In this document: in pieces, positions 1-6,910 of the stretch
Position numbering within the stretch: the stretch's first letter is position 1
Layout of the letters: the number at the start of each line of letters is the position of its first letter
Source: Chitinophagaceae bacterium
GTDB taxonomy: Bacteria; Bacteroidota; Bacteroidia; Chitinophagales; Chitinophagaceae
Reading direction: 5' to 3'
Assembly: GCA_024643655.1 (NCBI GenBank)
Contig: JAHEMM010000020.1
Location: 1-35,599 of the forward strand
Length of the DNA: 35,599 nt
Program-made: the position numbers and the translations under genes
The notes under the pieces: generated by a model
Seen by the model: only the letters and a program-made list of their open reading frames with translations
What the model was told of the DNA's origin: nothing
Database searches by the model: none

Positions 1-591
1 GCGACATTGTCCAATTGCAAAGTACCCATTGAGCAGCATCTAGTACAGAGTTTTACTCAACGGGATATAGTTCGTATCGGTGATTTAAACATTCATTCTT
101 TCAAAAAAAATCATGATGCTGCAGATGCGCATAGCTTTATGGTTTCGGGGAATGGTATCAACGTTGGTGTGCTTACTGATATTGGGTATGCATGTAAAAA
201 AGTCATCAACTATTTCGGGCAATGTCAGGCTGTTTTTCTTGAATCTAATTATTGCGACAAGATGCTTGCCGATGGCAACTACCCGTATTATTTACAAGAA
301 CGAATCAGTAGTGATGTTGGTCATTTATCGAATGCTCAAGCGTTGGAACTCTTCAAACATTATAAATCTATAACGTTACAATATCTCATCTTATCACATC
401 TTTCCAAAAATAACAATACACCGGAACTGGTTACAAGTTTATTTTCCCAACATGCCGGAAGTACAAAAATTCATGTGGCGAGTCGGTATTCAGCATCACC
501 AGTATTTAATATTACAACTACAAATCCACCAGTTGTATCTACATCAAAACGAAAGAATATAAAAAACGAACGGCAATTGTCTTTGTTTTAA
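1..591 (+). CDS. MBL-fold metallo-hydrolase, YycJ/WalJ-like (5' partial)
   Basis: C-terminal part of a metallo-beta-lactamase-fold hydrolase. The reading frame is open from the first base, so the start and the N-terminal HxHxDH metal motif lie outside the window. Visible family marks, in order: the NHDAADAHSF stretch, LTDIGY, the long conserved segment with FLESNY, GNYPYYLQERI and GHLSN, and then ILSHLSKNNNTPEL. This set fits the YycJ/WalJ branch, single-domain proteins of about 260 residues linked in Firmicutes to cell-wall and DNA metabolism; a nuclease-like activity has been proposed. The role here is not shown by context. The tail from about residue 165 is basic and poorly conserved. No GC-rich terminator follows; an AT-only inverted repeat lies at 672-710. 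Family is fairly sure, substrate unknown. Confidence 0.85.
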   Translation, partial: ATLSNCKVPIEQHLVQSFTQRDIVRIGDLNIHSFKKNHDAADAHSFMVSGNGINVGVLTDIGYACKKVINYFGQCQAVFLESNYCDKMLADGNYPYYLQERISSDVGHLSNAQALELFKHYKSITLQYLILSHLSKNNNTPELVTSLFSQHAGSTKIHVASRYSASPVFNITTTNPPVVSTSKRKNIKNERQLSLF

Positions 592-728
592 TTTAGATAT
601 ACATACATATACTTACTTATAAGTATCTGTCGCTATATTTTATACTCTAATCAAATACTTCTTTACAATGAAAAGAAAATAATTATTCCTTTATTCTATT
701 ATTTTTCTTTCGCTATTTATAATTCAAA

Positions 729-766
729 TAAAAAAATGGGCATACGCCAGTTGGAGTTTGCCCATT
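729..766 (-). terminator. Rho-independent terminator of the SWIB gene
   Basis: On the minus strand an 8-bp stem (759-766 with 735-742, core TGGGCA/TGCCCA) and a 16-nt loop are followed by a run of T. It lies 20 nt past the stop of the SWIB-domain gene. Stem and T-run are seen directly; termination is inferred. Confidence 0.75.
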
Positions 767-786
767 ACCAATTTTTACCTTTCGTA

Positions 787-1212
787 TTAACTAAGGTGCT
801 TCGCTAAATGCTTTGCCATATCAAACATAGATACTTGTGCTTTGCCACCGAAAACAACTTTCAGCTTTGCATCAGCATTGATCATACGTCTGTTCTTTGA
901 ATCTTGTAATTTGTTTGCCTTAATATATACCCAGATTTTTTTAACCATCTCTGTACGTGGTGCCGGCTTAGTACCAACTACTGCACCTAAAGCTGCACTC
1001 GGAGTTAATGGTTTCATAAATGCCGCATTAGGCTTACGGGTTGATTTTTTCTTTGCTGCTTTTTTAGGAGCTGCTTTCTTTACTGCCTTTTTAGGAGCTG
1101 CTTTTTTTGCTGCTTTTTTAGGAGCTGCTTTTTTTGCTGCCTTTTTAGGAGCTGCTTTCTTTGCTGCTTTTTTAGGAGCTGCTTTCTTTGCTGCTTTTTT
1201 CTTTGTTGCCAT
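787..1212 (-). CDS. SWIB/MDM2-domain protein with Lys/Ala/Pro-rich histone-H1-like tail
   Basis: A 141-residue protein in two parts. Residues 1-60 are a basic tail with five tandem copies of the nonapeptide AAPKKAAKK (residues 11-55, one copy with V for A), resembling the C-terminal tail of eukaryotic histone H1 and bacterial H1-like proteins. Residues about 65-141 form a SWIB/MDM2 domain (MKPLTPSAAL, MVKKIWVYIKANKLQD, RRMINAD, MFDMAKHLAKHL). SWIB domains are known from eukaryotic SWI/SNF complexes and from a chlamydial topoisomerase fusion, and short bacterial SWIB proteins exist. A role as a DNA-binding, nucleoid-associated protein is an inference from the tail. It has its own terminator and is divergent from the chitinase gene. 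A TATATTTG box lies 47 nt upstream. The domain call is firm; the function is not. Confidence 0.9.
   Translation of the reverse strand: MATKKKAAKKAAPKKAAKKAAPKKAAKKAAPKKAAKKAAPKKAVKKAAPKKAAKKKSTRKPNAAFMKPLTPSAALGAVVGTKPAPRTEMVKKIWVYIKANKLQDSKNRRMINADAKLKVVFGGKAQVSMFDMAKHLAKHLS
1048..1182 (-). repeat. Five tandem 27-bp coding repeats
   Basis: Five in-frame 27-bp units encode AAPKKAAKK in the SWIB protein tail. Copies differ at a few wobble positions (for example TTTTTT versus TTTCTT) and one Ala-to-Val change, so the array is not freshly duplicated. Such arrays vary in copy number by slippage or recombination. Confidence 0.9.
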
Positions 1213-1234
1213 TTGTTGTAGATTTAGAATTTAA

Positions 1235-2380
1235 ATGAGTATTTATAAATATCAAAGTCAAATATATATGATTTCTATTGGAGAAACACTGATTGCAATA
1301 AAAAAGATATTCCCACTTTTACTGTTTTTCACAGTGAAAAATGTGAATTCACAGTCTTATATGGACAAGAAGATCATTGCGTACTATACCGGAAATGCCG
1401 AAACCATACAAAAGTATCCTGTAAAAAAGCTCACCCATATCATCTATAGCTTTCTTCAGCTAAAGCATGATACCCTTGCATTTCACAATGAAAAACAACA
1501 GCAAACGCTGGAAGCATTGGTATTGCTAAAAAAAACAAACCCACAATTAAAGATCATGGTTTCCATTGGAGGATGGGGTGGTTGTGCACCTTGTTCAGCA
1601 TTATTCTCCGATGAAAAAAGCAGAACAACATTTGCTACAACCACGGTAGCTCTTTTTAAAAAATATGGTATTGATGGCCTCGATCTTGACTGGGAATACC
1701 CTGGTATTGAGGGCTATCCAGGTCACTTGTTCACAGCGAAAGACAAAGACAATTTTACTGCATTGATAATGGCATTACGAAATGCAATGGGAAACAACTA
1801 CCTGTTAACATTTGCAGCAGGAGGGTTTGTAAACTATCTGGAAAATTCTATCGATTGGGATGCGGTAATGCCATTGGTGGATTTTGTAAACCTGATGACC
1901 TATGATCTGGTAGGCGGCTATAGTACTGTTACAGGACATCATACACCATTGAAGGATTATAAAGCTGGGCAACAGTCCACTGCAAGATGTGTAAACTGGT
2001 TATTGGATAAAAAAGTTCCATCTGAGAAATTAATTATTGGTGCAGCCTTTTATGCAAGAGTATGGGAAAATGTACCAGTTAAGAATCATGGTTTATATCA
2101 ACCGGGTAAATTTAAACAAGGCGTAGCTTTTAAAGATTTTACTACTTACTTCAGCGACACTTCAGGTTATCGTTATTATTGGGATAAAAAAGCAAAAGCA
2201 CCCTATCAATTTAATGCTGCCAAAATGCTTTTTGCCACTTTTGATGACCAGCGATCCATTAAAGAGAAAACAAAATATATCAGAAGAAAAAAATTGGGTG
2301 GTATTATGTTCTGGGAATTATCACAAGATAAAAACAACAAAGGACTCGTAGAGGTAATGTACAATACCATAAACAGGTAA
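1235..2380 (+). CDS. Secreted GH18 chitinase
   Basis: Glycoside hydrolase family 18, an endo-acting chitinase-type enzyme that cleaves beta-1,4 GlcNAc polymers by substrate-assisted catalysis. Numbered from the first ATG (381 residues), the catalytic signature DGLDLDWE spans 147-154, with E154 as the acid/base. SIGGWGG (about 110-116) and LMTYDL (about 220) are other barrel strands, and MFWELSQD near residue 358 is the last strand with its conserved Trp. An export signal is visible before VNSQS (about residue 41). Two starts are possible: 1235, or ATG 1268, which gives a more typical signal peptide with KK followed by a hydrophobic run; I favour 1268. No carbohydrate-binding or sorting domain is present. 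It stands alone, divergent from the SWIB gene; no SusC/SusD-type partner is near. Confidence 0.92.
   Translation: MSIYKYQSQIYMISIGETLIAIKKIFPLLLFFTVKNVNSQSYMDKKIIAYYTGNAETIQKYPVKKLTHIIYSFLQLKHDTLAFHNEKQQQTLEALVLLKKTNPQLKIMVSIGGWGGCAPCSALFSDEKSRTTFATTTVALFKKYGIDGLDLDWEYPGIEGYPGHLFTAKDKDNFTALIMALRNAMGNNYLLTFAAGGFVNYLENSIDWDAVMPLVDFVNLMTYDLVGGYSTVTGHHTPLKDYKAGQQSTARCVNWLLDKKVPSEKLIIGAAFYARVWENVPVKNHGLYQPGKFKQGVAFKDFTTYFSDTSGYRYYWDKKAKAPYQFNAAKMLFATFDDQRSIKEKTKYIRRKKLGGIMFWELSQDKNNKGLVEVMYNTINR
1259..1266 (-). promoter_or_regulatory. Candidate -7 box for the SWIB gene
   Basis: TATATTTG on the minus strand matches the Bacteroidota -7 consensus TAnnTTTG and lies 46 nt upstream of the SWIB start codon. 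No good TTTG -33 box is seen at the usual 17-23 nt distance. The box lies inside the 5' end of the chitinase frame if that gene starts at 1235. Confidence 0.35.
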
Positions 2381-2454
2381 TACGTTCATTAACTATTCTA
2401 AGATATTAAACGATATAAAAATCCATTAGTCAGAAAAGCTACCTAACACTATTT

Positions 2455-3540
2455 ATGGTTAAAATATTTATCTCCGTAAGTTTATTTCTTGCAATCTTTT
2501 TTACCAGTTGTCAGAAAGATACTACAGATCCGGCACCAATAACAGAAACCCTTTATTTTCCACCAACAAGTAGTGCAGAATGGCAAACAACAACTGCTGC
2601 ATCGCTTGGTTGGAACGAATCTTTAATACCGGACTTATACTCTTATCTGCAATCAAAAGGAACGAAAGGATTTATTGTTTTAAAAAACGGGAAGATTATA
2701 CTTGAAAAGTATTTCGGCACTTTTACAGCTGACAGTAATTGGTATTGGGCGTCTGCCGGCAAAACGGCAACAGCCTTTCTGGTTGGTATTGCACAGCAGG
2801 ATGGATTGGTTAACATTAACAATAAAACCTCTCAATATCTTGGAACAGGCTGGACATCTTTACCATTAGCAAAAGAAAATTTAATTACTGTAAGGCATCA
2901 GTTAACCATGACAACAGGATTGGATGATGGTGTACCCGATGTTGATTGCACATTGCCATCCTGTATGACCTATAAAGCAGATGCTGGAACAAGATGGGCT
3001 TATCATAATGCGCCATACACTATTTTGGATAAAGTGGTAGAGAATGCAAGTGGTCAATCATACAATGCATATTTTCAGGCAAAAATTAAAGACAAGATTG
3101 GTATGAATGGATTGTGGCTTCCATCGGGCTACAATAATGTGTACTACAGTACACCAAGAAGTATGGCAAGGTTTGGATTACTCATGCTGAACAAAGGGAA
3201 ATGGAATACCACCACTGTATTAAGTGATACTAATTATTTTAATGCACAGATAAACAGTTCGCAAACATTAAACAATTCATACGGATACTTAACCTGGTTA
3301 AATGGTAAGAGTAGCCATATGCTTCCTACAACTCAGTTTATTTTTAACGGCACACTTATTTTGAATGCTCCAAATGATATGTATGCAGCATTAGGAAAGA
3401 ATGACCAGAAAATGTATGTGGTTCCTTCACAAAAATTGGTAGTGATACGAATGGGAAATGATGCAGGCAATGTGCAACTGGCAGTTTCCAGTTTTGATTC
3501 TGAACTATGGGGAAAACTGAAACCAATTATTGGGTATTAA
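2455..3540 (+). CDS. Serine hydrolase lipoprotein, beta-lactamase/PBP class C fold
   Basis: A 361-residue lipoprotein. The lipobox FFTSC puts the lipidated Cys at residue 19. The body is a beta-lactamase-related domain (PF00144 type): the SxxK motif is SAGK, with nucleophile S100 and base K103, and the YxN motif is YHN at 183-185. Family members include class C beta-lactamases, DD-peptidases, esterases and amidases; substrate cannot be read from sequence, and a housekeeping esterase or peptidase is as likely as a beta-lactamase. Cys165 and Cys170 are close enough to form a disulfide in the periplasm. It is the only gene on its strand here, and its stop codon directly abuts the stop of the convergent ytxJ-like gene. 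No promoter box could be assigned in the 74-nt gap upstream. Confidence 0.9.
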   Translation: MVKIFISVSLFLAIFFTSCQKDTTDPAPITETLYFPPTSSAEWQTTTAASLGWNESLIPDLYSYLQSKGTKGFIVLKNGKIILEKYFGTFTADSNWYWASAGKTATAFLVGIAQQDGLVNINNKTSQYLGTGWTSLPLAKENLITVRHQLTMTTGLDDGVPDVDCTLPSCMTYKADAGTRWAYHNAPYTILDKVVENASGQSYNAYFQAKIKDKIGMNGLWLPSGYNNVYYSTPRSMARFGLLMLNKGKWNTTTVLSDTNYFNAQINSSQTLNNSYGYLTWLNGKSSHMLPTTQFIFNGTLILNAPNDMYAALGKNDQKMYVVPSQKLVVIRMGNDAGNVQLAVSSFDSELWGKLKPIIGY

Positions 3541-3870
3541 CTAAGCAACCTGTTCAGCAATATCATCCATGCGAATGGCCATATGACTTTCATCGTAAAT
3601 GCATTCTCCCTTTTGTAATAATAGCACCTGTGGTGATTCATGGTATACATCAAGGTCTTTCGCAATCTTATTGGATAAGGAACGAAAGGCAATCAAATCC
3701 AGAAAATGAAAATCTATTGTATCAGGAATCTCTGATTTTTCTAATCTTGCTTTCGCCATTGAGCTTACGGAACAACGGGTGGAGTGCTTGAATATAACCT
3801 GGGGTTTGCTATGGGATTTACTTATTATTTCAGCTAATTGTTCTTCGGTGTTTAGTACGGACCAGTTCAT
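3541..3870 (-). CDS. ytxJ: YtxJ-like thioredoxin-fold protein (bacillithiol system)
   Basis: A 109-residue thioredoxin-fold protein of the DUF2847/YtxJ family. The active-site motif is monothiol, HSTRCSVS with Cys33, and the cis-proline loop is ESPQVLLL with P80. A second Cys (C90) lies after the cis-Pro strand. The family is associated by annotation and phylogeny with bacillithiol, the low-molecular-weight thiol of Firmicutes that some Bacteroidota also make, where it is thought to act like a monothiol glutaredoxin (debacillithiolation). No bacillithiol synthesis gene (bshA/B/C) is in this window. The gene reads towards the serine hydrolase with no bases between the two stop codons, so the two transcripts probably overlap. 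Family call good; biochemical role inferred. Confidence 0.85.
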   Translation of the reverse strand: MNWSVLNTEEQLAEIISKSHSKPQVIFKHSTRCSVSSMAKARLEKSEIPDTIDFHFLDLIAFRSLSNKIAKDLDVYHESPQVLLLQKGECIYDESHMAIRMDDIAEQVA

Positions 3871-3916
3871 TTTAATGCTTTAGAAGAATAACAATAATAG
3901 TAATTATTTGTTGAAA

Positions 3917-4029
3917 GGCTGCGGGATAGCAGTGGAAAGCCCGGTGAAGATTTGTGTGGCTGGACTATACAGGACTTACAGCGGATAGCCCGGACTGAAG
4001 CCGACCGGAGCTTCTAAAGTAGACAGCCC
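3917..4029. other. GC-rich intergenic element with internal repeats and possible RNA structure
   Basis: 113 nt with 64 G/C (57%) in an AT-rich surround. It holds two related segments 60 nt apart, GCGGGATAGC (3921-3930) and GCGGATAGC (3981-3989), each followed by an AAGCC-containing stretch. Possible pairing: CTGC/GCAG (3919-3922 with 3929-3932), GAAGC/GCTTC (3997-4001 with 4010-4014, 8-nt loop), and an end-closing GGCTG/CAGCC (3917-3921 with 4024-4028) that competes with the first hairpin. No convincing ORF. It could be a dispersed repeat, a structured RNA or part of the recA control region. I have an unverified impression that similar strings occur in other Bacteroidota genomes. Confidence 0.5.
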
Positions 4030-4062
4030 AAAATAATTTCCCTAAAATATTAGTTTTATATT

Positions 4063-4077
4063 ACTAAATCATTTAGT
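4063..4077. promoter_or_regulatory. Perfect 7-1-7 palindrome upstream of recA
   Basis: ACTAAAT-C-ATTTAGT is a perfect 15-bp inverted repeat, 22 nt before the candidate -33 TTG and 56 nt before the recA start codon. A second, looser CTAA-n4-TTAG pair lies just upstream (around 4041-4052). The position suits a regulator site, but AT-rich DNA makes chance palindromes common. It is not the E. coli or B. subtilis LexA box. Confidence 0.35.
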
Positions 4078-4098
4078 TTTGATTTTGGTCAGCATTCG

Positions 4099-4129
4099 TT
4101 GACTTACAATACGCAAAAACTTAACTTTA
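4099..4129 (+). promoter_or_regulatory. Candidate recA promoter, leaderless type
   Basis: TTG (4099-4101), 20 nt, then TAACTTTA (4122-4129), a 7/8 match to the Bacteroidota -7 box. Only 4 nt separate it from the ATG, so transcription would begin at or next to the start codon. There is no ribosome binding site. Confidence 0.4.
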
Positions 4130-4133
4130 ACCC

Positions 4134-5168
4134 ATGGCAAAAACAGACAAAACAACAGAAACAGTTTCACCAAACAGTGAAAAATTAAAGGCGCTAAAAC
4201 TTACGATGGATAAGTTGGAGAAGGATTATGGTAAAGGAAGTGTCATGCTTCTAGGCGAAAAAGTAGTGCATGAACAATCGGTTATATCTACCGGTTCAAT
4301 CGGATTAGATGTAGCGCTTGGCATTGGCGGTCTTCCCCGCGGCAGAGTGGTTGAAATATACGGACCAGAATCTTCCGGTAAAACAACCATTGCAACACAT
4401 GTGATTGCAGAAGCCCAGAAAAAAGGCGGTATGTGTGCCTTTATTGATGCCGAGCATGCTTTTGACAGTAGTTATGCAAGAAAATTAGGAGTAGATGTCG
4501 ATAATCTTTTGATCTCTCAACCAGACTATGGTGAGCAGGCATTAGAGATCGCTGATAGACTTATCTTATCAGGAGCGTTGGATGTAGTTGTCATTGACTC
4601 TGTAGCCGCTTTAGTACCCAAGAGTGAATTGGAAGGGGAAATGGGGGATAGTAAAATGGGATTACATGCTAGATTGATGAGCCAGGCGTTGAGAAAACTG
4701 ACTGCAACAATTTCTAAAACAAATACGATTTGCATCTTCATCAACCAGATGAGAGAGAAGATAGGTGTGATGTTCGGTAATCCTGAAACCACTACCGGTG
4801 GTAATGCATTGAAGTTTTATGCATCAGTACGTTTAGATATTCGTCGACAGGCACAGGTAAAAGATGGCGACTCTGCAATCGGTAATCATGTAAAAGTAAA
4901 AGTGGTAAAGAATAAAGTAGCTCCTCCTTTCCGTGCGGCGGAGTTTGATATTATATTCGGCCAGGGAATTTCAAAGACTGGCGAAATCATTGATATGGGT
5001 ACAGAATTAGGAATTGTTCAAAAAAGTGGAAGCTGGTACAGTTATAATAACGATAAACTTGGACAGGGTCGTGATTCTGTAAAACAGTTGATGGTTGACA
5101 ATCCTGAGCTGGCAAACGAAATTGAAGGAAAAATAAGAGAAAAAATAAAGGAAATGCAGGCGCAATAA
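4134..5168 (+). CDS. recA: Recombinase RecA
   Basis: RecA forms ATP-dependent filaments on single-stranded DNA, drives strand exchange and, where an SOS system exists, stimulates self-cleavage of repressors. The 344-residue length is normal. The Walker A motif GPESSGKT is at residues 77-84, followed by FIDAEHAFD (about 102-110), [10 protein letters not shown] (Walker B), the L1 loop segment [40 protein letters not shown] (L2 and flank) and an acidic/basic C-terminal tail ending [12 protein letters not shown]. There is no intein. The start at 4134 agrees with the usual N-terminus and with the -7-like box 4 nt before it. It is a single-gene unit: the 263-nt upstream gap holds the GC-rich element and palindrome, and a strong terminator follows at 5212. 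Confidence 0.99.
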   Translation: MAKTDKTTETVSPNSEKLKALKLTMDKLEKDYGKGSVMLLGEKVVHEQSVISTGSIGLDVALGIGGLPRGRVVEIYGPESSGKTTIATHVIAEAQKKGGMCAFIDAEHAFDSSYARKLGVDVDNLLISQPDYGEQALEIADRLILSGALDVVVIDSVAALVPKSELEGEMGDSKMGLHARLMSQALRKLTATISKTNTICIFINQMREKIGVMFGNPETTTGGNALKFYASVRLDIRRQAQVKDGDSAIGNHVKVKVVKNKVAPPFRAAEFDIIFGQGISKTGEIIDMGTELGIVQKSGSWYSYNNDKLGQGRDSVKQLMVDNPELANEIEGKIREKIKEMQAQ

Positions 5169-5211
5169 GTCCTTTATTTACAAGATAATACAGATGGGTT
5201 AGTTTGTATAT

Positions 5212-5241
5212 ACCCTCTTGCCAAAAGCAGGAGGGTTTTTT
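5212..5241 (+). terminator. recA terminator
   Basis: ACCCTC-T-TGC (5212-5221) pairs with GCA-G-GAGGGT (5227-5236) across a CAAAA loop, with one internal T/G mismatch, followed by TTTTTT. It starts 43 nt after the recA stop. Confidence 0.9.
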
Positions 5242-5290
5242 ATATTCACGAAAATTGAAAAGAAAACATAATATCAATGTTTAAACATCG

Positions 5291-5298
5291 TATATTTG
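5291..5298 (+). promoter_or_regulatory. Candidate -7 box for the OB-fold/YceI pair
   Basis: TATATTTG is a perfect TAnnTTTG match 48 nt before ATG 5347. No clear TTTG at the expected -33 distance. It is the only such box between the recA terminator and the gene. Confidence 0.35.
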
Positions 5299-5346
5299 TT
5301 TATTATTCGCACAACCCAACTTTTTTAAACATCGATTCAACTAATA

Positions 5347-6261
5347 ATGAATAGCAATATCCAATATATTAATCCCACCAAAAAATGGTTACATGTCATT
5401 TTTGGAATTTGTCTATTGATAGCATTTTTTCTTCCCTGGGTTGAATGGAATGGCATTTCTGTTAAAGGTTATGATCTGCCAACAGGCAATTTCTTTTCTA
5501 TTTCTGCATCTCAGTTTAGTTTAGAGAATCCATTCCCGCAATTAAGTTTTACATTCTATATTTTCTGGCTTGTACCAGCTTTAATACTACTCTCAATTTT
5601 TCTAGCATTCAATAATAAAAAAACAATACTCTCTTCGTTTATAGGAGGTGCTTTAGCACTTGCACTTTTTACAGTCTTCTTTTTGTTTACAAAGACATTA
5701 ATCGATCTTGGAGTTGGTAGAAATGTGTATCAAATGCTTCAATTACCATCATATATCGCCGTTGCAGCAGCTATTGGATTTATTTTAACAGTACTTCCTG
5801 ATACTGGCTGGTCAAAAAAAATCATTTGGGTGGTTTTAGGCCCGATACTTGCTTTTTCAGCTTATAAATTCGGCGAGAAGAAGGTGATGGCACAAACGCA
5901 TACAGCCACAGACAACGTTCCAGCTGATTTTTCCATCTCAGCAAACGATTTGCTGAATGAATTTGTAAATAATGATAGCATTGCAAATGCTAAATACGGT
6001 GAAAAAATTGTAGTCGTAAATGGTAATATATCTCAAATTGAAAAAAAGACCGACTCAACGACAAACATTCGATTTGATCATACTGATGGATCATATATCG
6101 TTTTTTCGTTTGACAAAGACCAATATGAACAAGTAAAAAATATTAATACAGGAGATGTGGTTTCATTAAAAGGCTCATGCAGTGGAAGTATTTATAGTGC
6201 TATTCTAGAAACAACATCGATCAGTTTTAAACGATCTACTTTATATAAAAACAAAAAATAA
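5347..6261 (+). CDS. Five-helix membrane protein with C-terminal OB-fold (tRNA_anti-like) domain
   Basis: 304 residues. Five hydrophobic segments are visible at about 14-34, 68-88, 94-114, 136-151 and 159-175. After a linker rich in T/A/D, residues about 195-300 match the Bacteroidota OB-fold family called tRNA_anti-like (PF12869 type), with the typical NDSIANAKYGEKIVVVNG segment and alternating beta strands after it. The name reflects fold similarity only; such domains are usually extracytoplasmic and no tRNA binding is implied. The stop is 3 nt before the next start, so it is co-transcribed with the YceI protein, a pairing that suggests a shared envelope job. No catalytic residues are recognised and the function is unknown. 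Confidence 0.8.
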   Translation: MNSNIQYINPTKKWLHVIFGICLLIAFFLPWVEWNGISVKGYDLPTGNFFSISASQFSLENPFPQLSFTFYIFWLVPALILLSIFLAFNNKKTILSSFIGGALALALFTVFFLFTKTLIDLGVGRNVYQMLQLPSYIAVAAAIGFILTVLPDTGWSKKIIWVVLGPILAFSAYKFGEKKVMAQTHTATDNVPADFSISANDLLNEFVNNDSIANAKYGEKIVVVNGNISQIEKKTDSTTNIRFDHTDGSYIVFSFDKDQYEQVKNINTGDVVSLKGSCSGSIYSAILETTSISFKRSTLYKNKK

Positions 6262-6264
6262 ACA

Positions 6265-6807
6265 ATGAAAAAAACAATTCTTTTAATGGCGCTGGTTATT
6301 ACAACAGGTCAAATTATTGCGCAAAAGAAAACTACTACTTCGGCAACGGTAACTTTTGATGCTACAACACCAAAAGATGCTTTACCAAAAGCTACAAATA
6401 ACTCTGTTATAGGTTCTATTAATACAAAAACCGGCGATGTTGCATTTGAAGCATCTGTAAAAAATTTCGCTTTTACAAATCCAACAATTCAAGAACATTT
6501 CAATGGCAGCAAGTGGTTTCATTCAGATAAGTATCCAGTATTTTCTTTTTCCGGAAAAATTGAAAAAGTGAACAAAGTAAATTTTTCTAAAGACGGTACG
6601 TATAATGTAACTGTAAATGGAACTATGAAGATCCGTGAGGTAAGTAAAGAAGAAAAAATGAAAGGAACGATTACTGTAACAGGCGGAAAGATTAAGATTG
6701 ATTCTGCTTTTGAAGTTGATCTTCCAGATTACAGTATTTCTGGTGCACCAATAGATGCAGGTAAGGTTGCTAAAGAACCTAAAGTTTCTGTATCCGCTGA
6801 GTTTTAA
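6265..6807 (+). CDS. YceI family periplasmic lipid-binding-like protein
   Basis: 180 residues, signal peptide ending near IIAQ (residues 1-20). The rest is a YceI-like beta-barrel domain: SVIGSINTKTGDVAFEASVK, the F-TNPTIQEHFNGSKWFHSDKYPVFSF block (the family's 'D..H..S..ffd...yP...F' region) and a final strand KVSVSAEF. YceI proteins bind isoprenoid or other amphiphilic chains in a lipocalin-like pocket and are secreted to the periplasm; some respond to alkaline or osmotic stress. Ligand unknown. It is the second gene of a pair, 3 nt after the membrane/OB-fold gene, and is followed by a strong terminator. Confidence 0.88.
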   Translation: MKKTILLMALVITTGQIIAQKKTTTSATVTFDATTPKDALPKATNNSVIGSINTKTGDVAFEASVKNFAFTNPTIQEHFNGSKWFHSDKYPVFSFSGKIEKVNKVNFSKDGTYNVTVNGTMKIREVSKEEKMKGTITVTGGKIKIDSAFEVDLPDYSISGAPIDAGKVAKEPKVSVSAEF

Positions 6808-6828
6808 ATTTTAATAAAAATTATTAGT

Positions 6829-6862
6829 AAAAAACCCCTGAAAATTTTCAGGGGTTTTTTAT
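6829..6862 (+). terminator. Terminator after the YceI gene
   Basis: AAAACCCCTGAAAA pairs with TTTTCAGGGGTTTT with almost no loop and runs into six T residues. The A-tract on the other side makes it symmetrical, but the only gene ending here is on the plus strand. Confidence 0.92.
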
Positions 6863-6910
6863 TGTATGGTTACTGTAATCATTCTCCTTTCATTAAATTG
6901 CATATCCTCT

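Noticed and set aside
1048-1182. 27-bp tandem repeats resembling a CRISPR array
   Set aside because: Units are contiguous with no spacers and keep a reading frame that encodes AAPKKAAKK.
842-1234. Open plus-strand frame across the SWIB gene with Phe/Ala-rich repeats
   Set aside because: It is the reverse-frame image of the Lys/Ala codon repeat; the minus-strand frame has a known domain and a terminator.
2455-3540. Antibiotic-resistance beta-lactamase
   Set aside because: SxxK and YxN are shared by many esterases and peptidases, and no resistance context is present.
6866-6910. Upstream extension of uvrB by 15 residues
   Set aside because: It begins at the edge of the preceding terminator's T-run, is hydrophobic, and does not match UvrB N-termini, which start like the chosen MAFTLHAPF.
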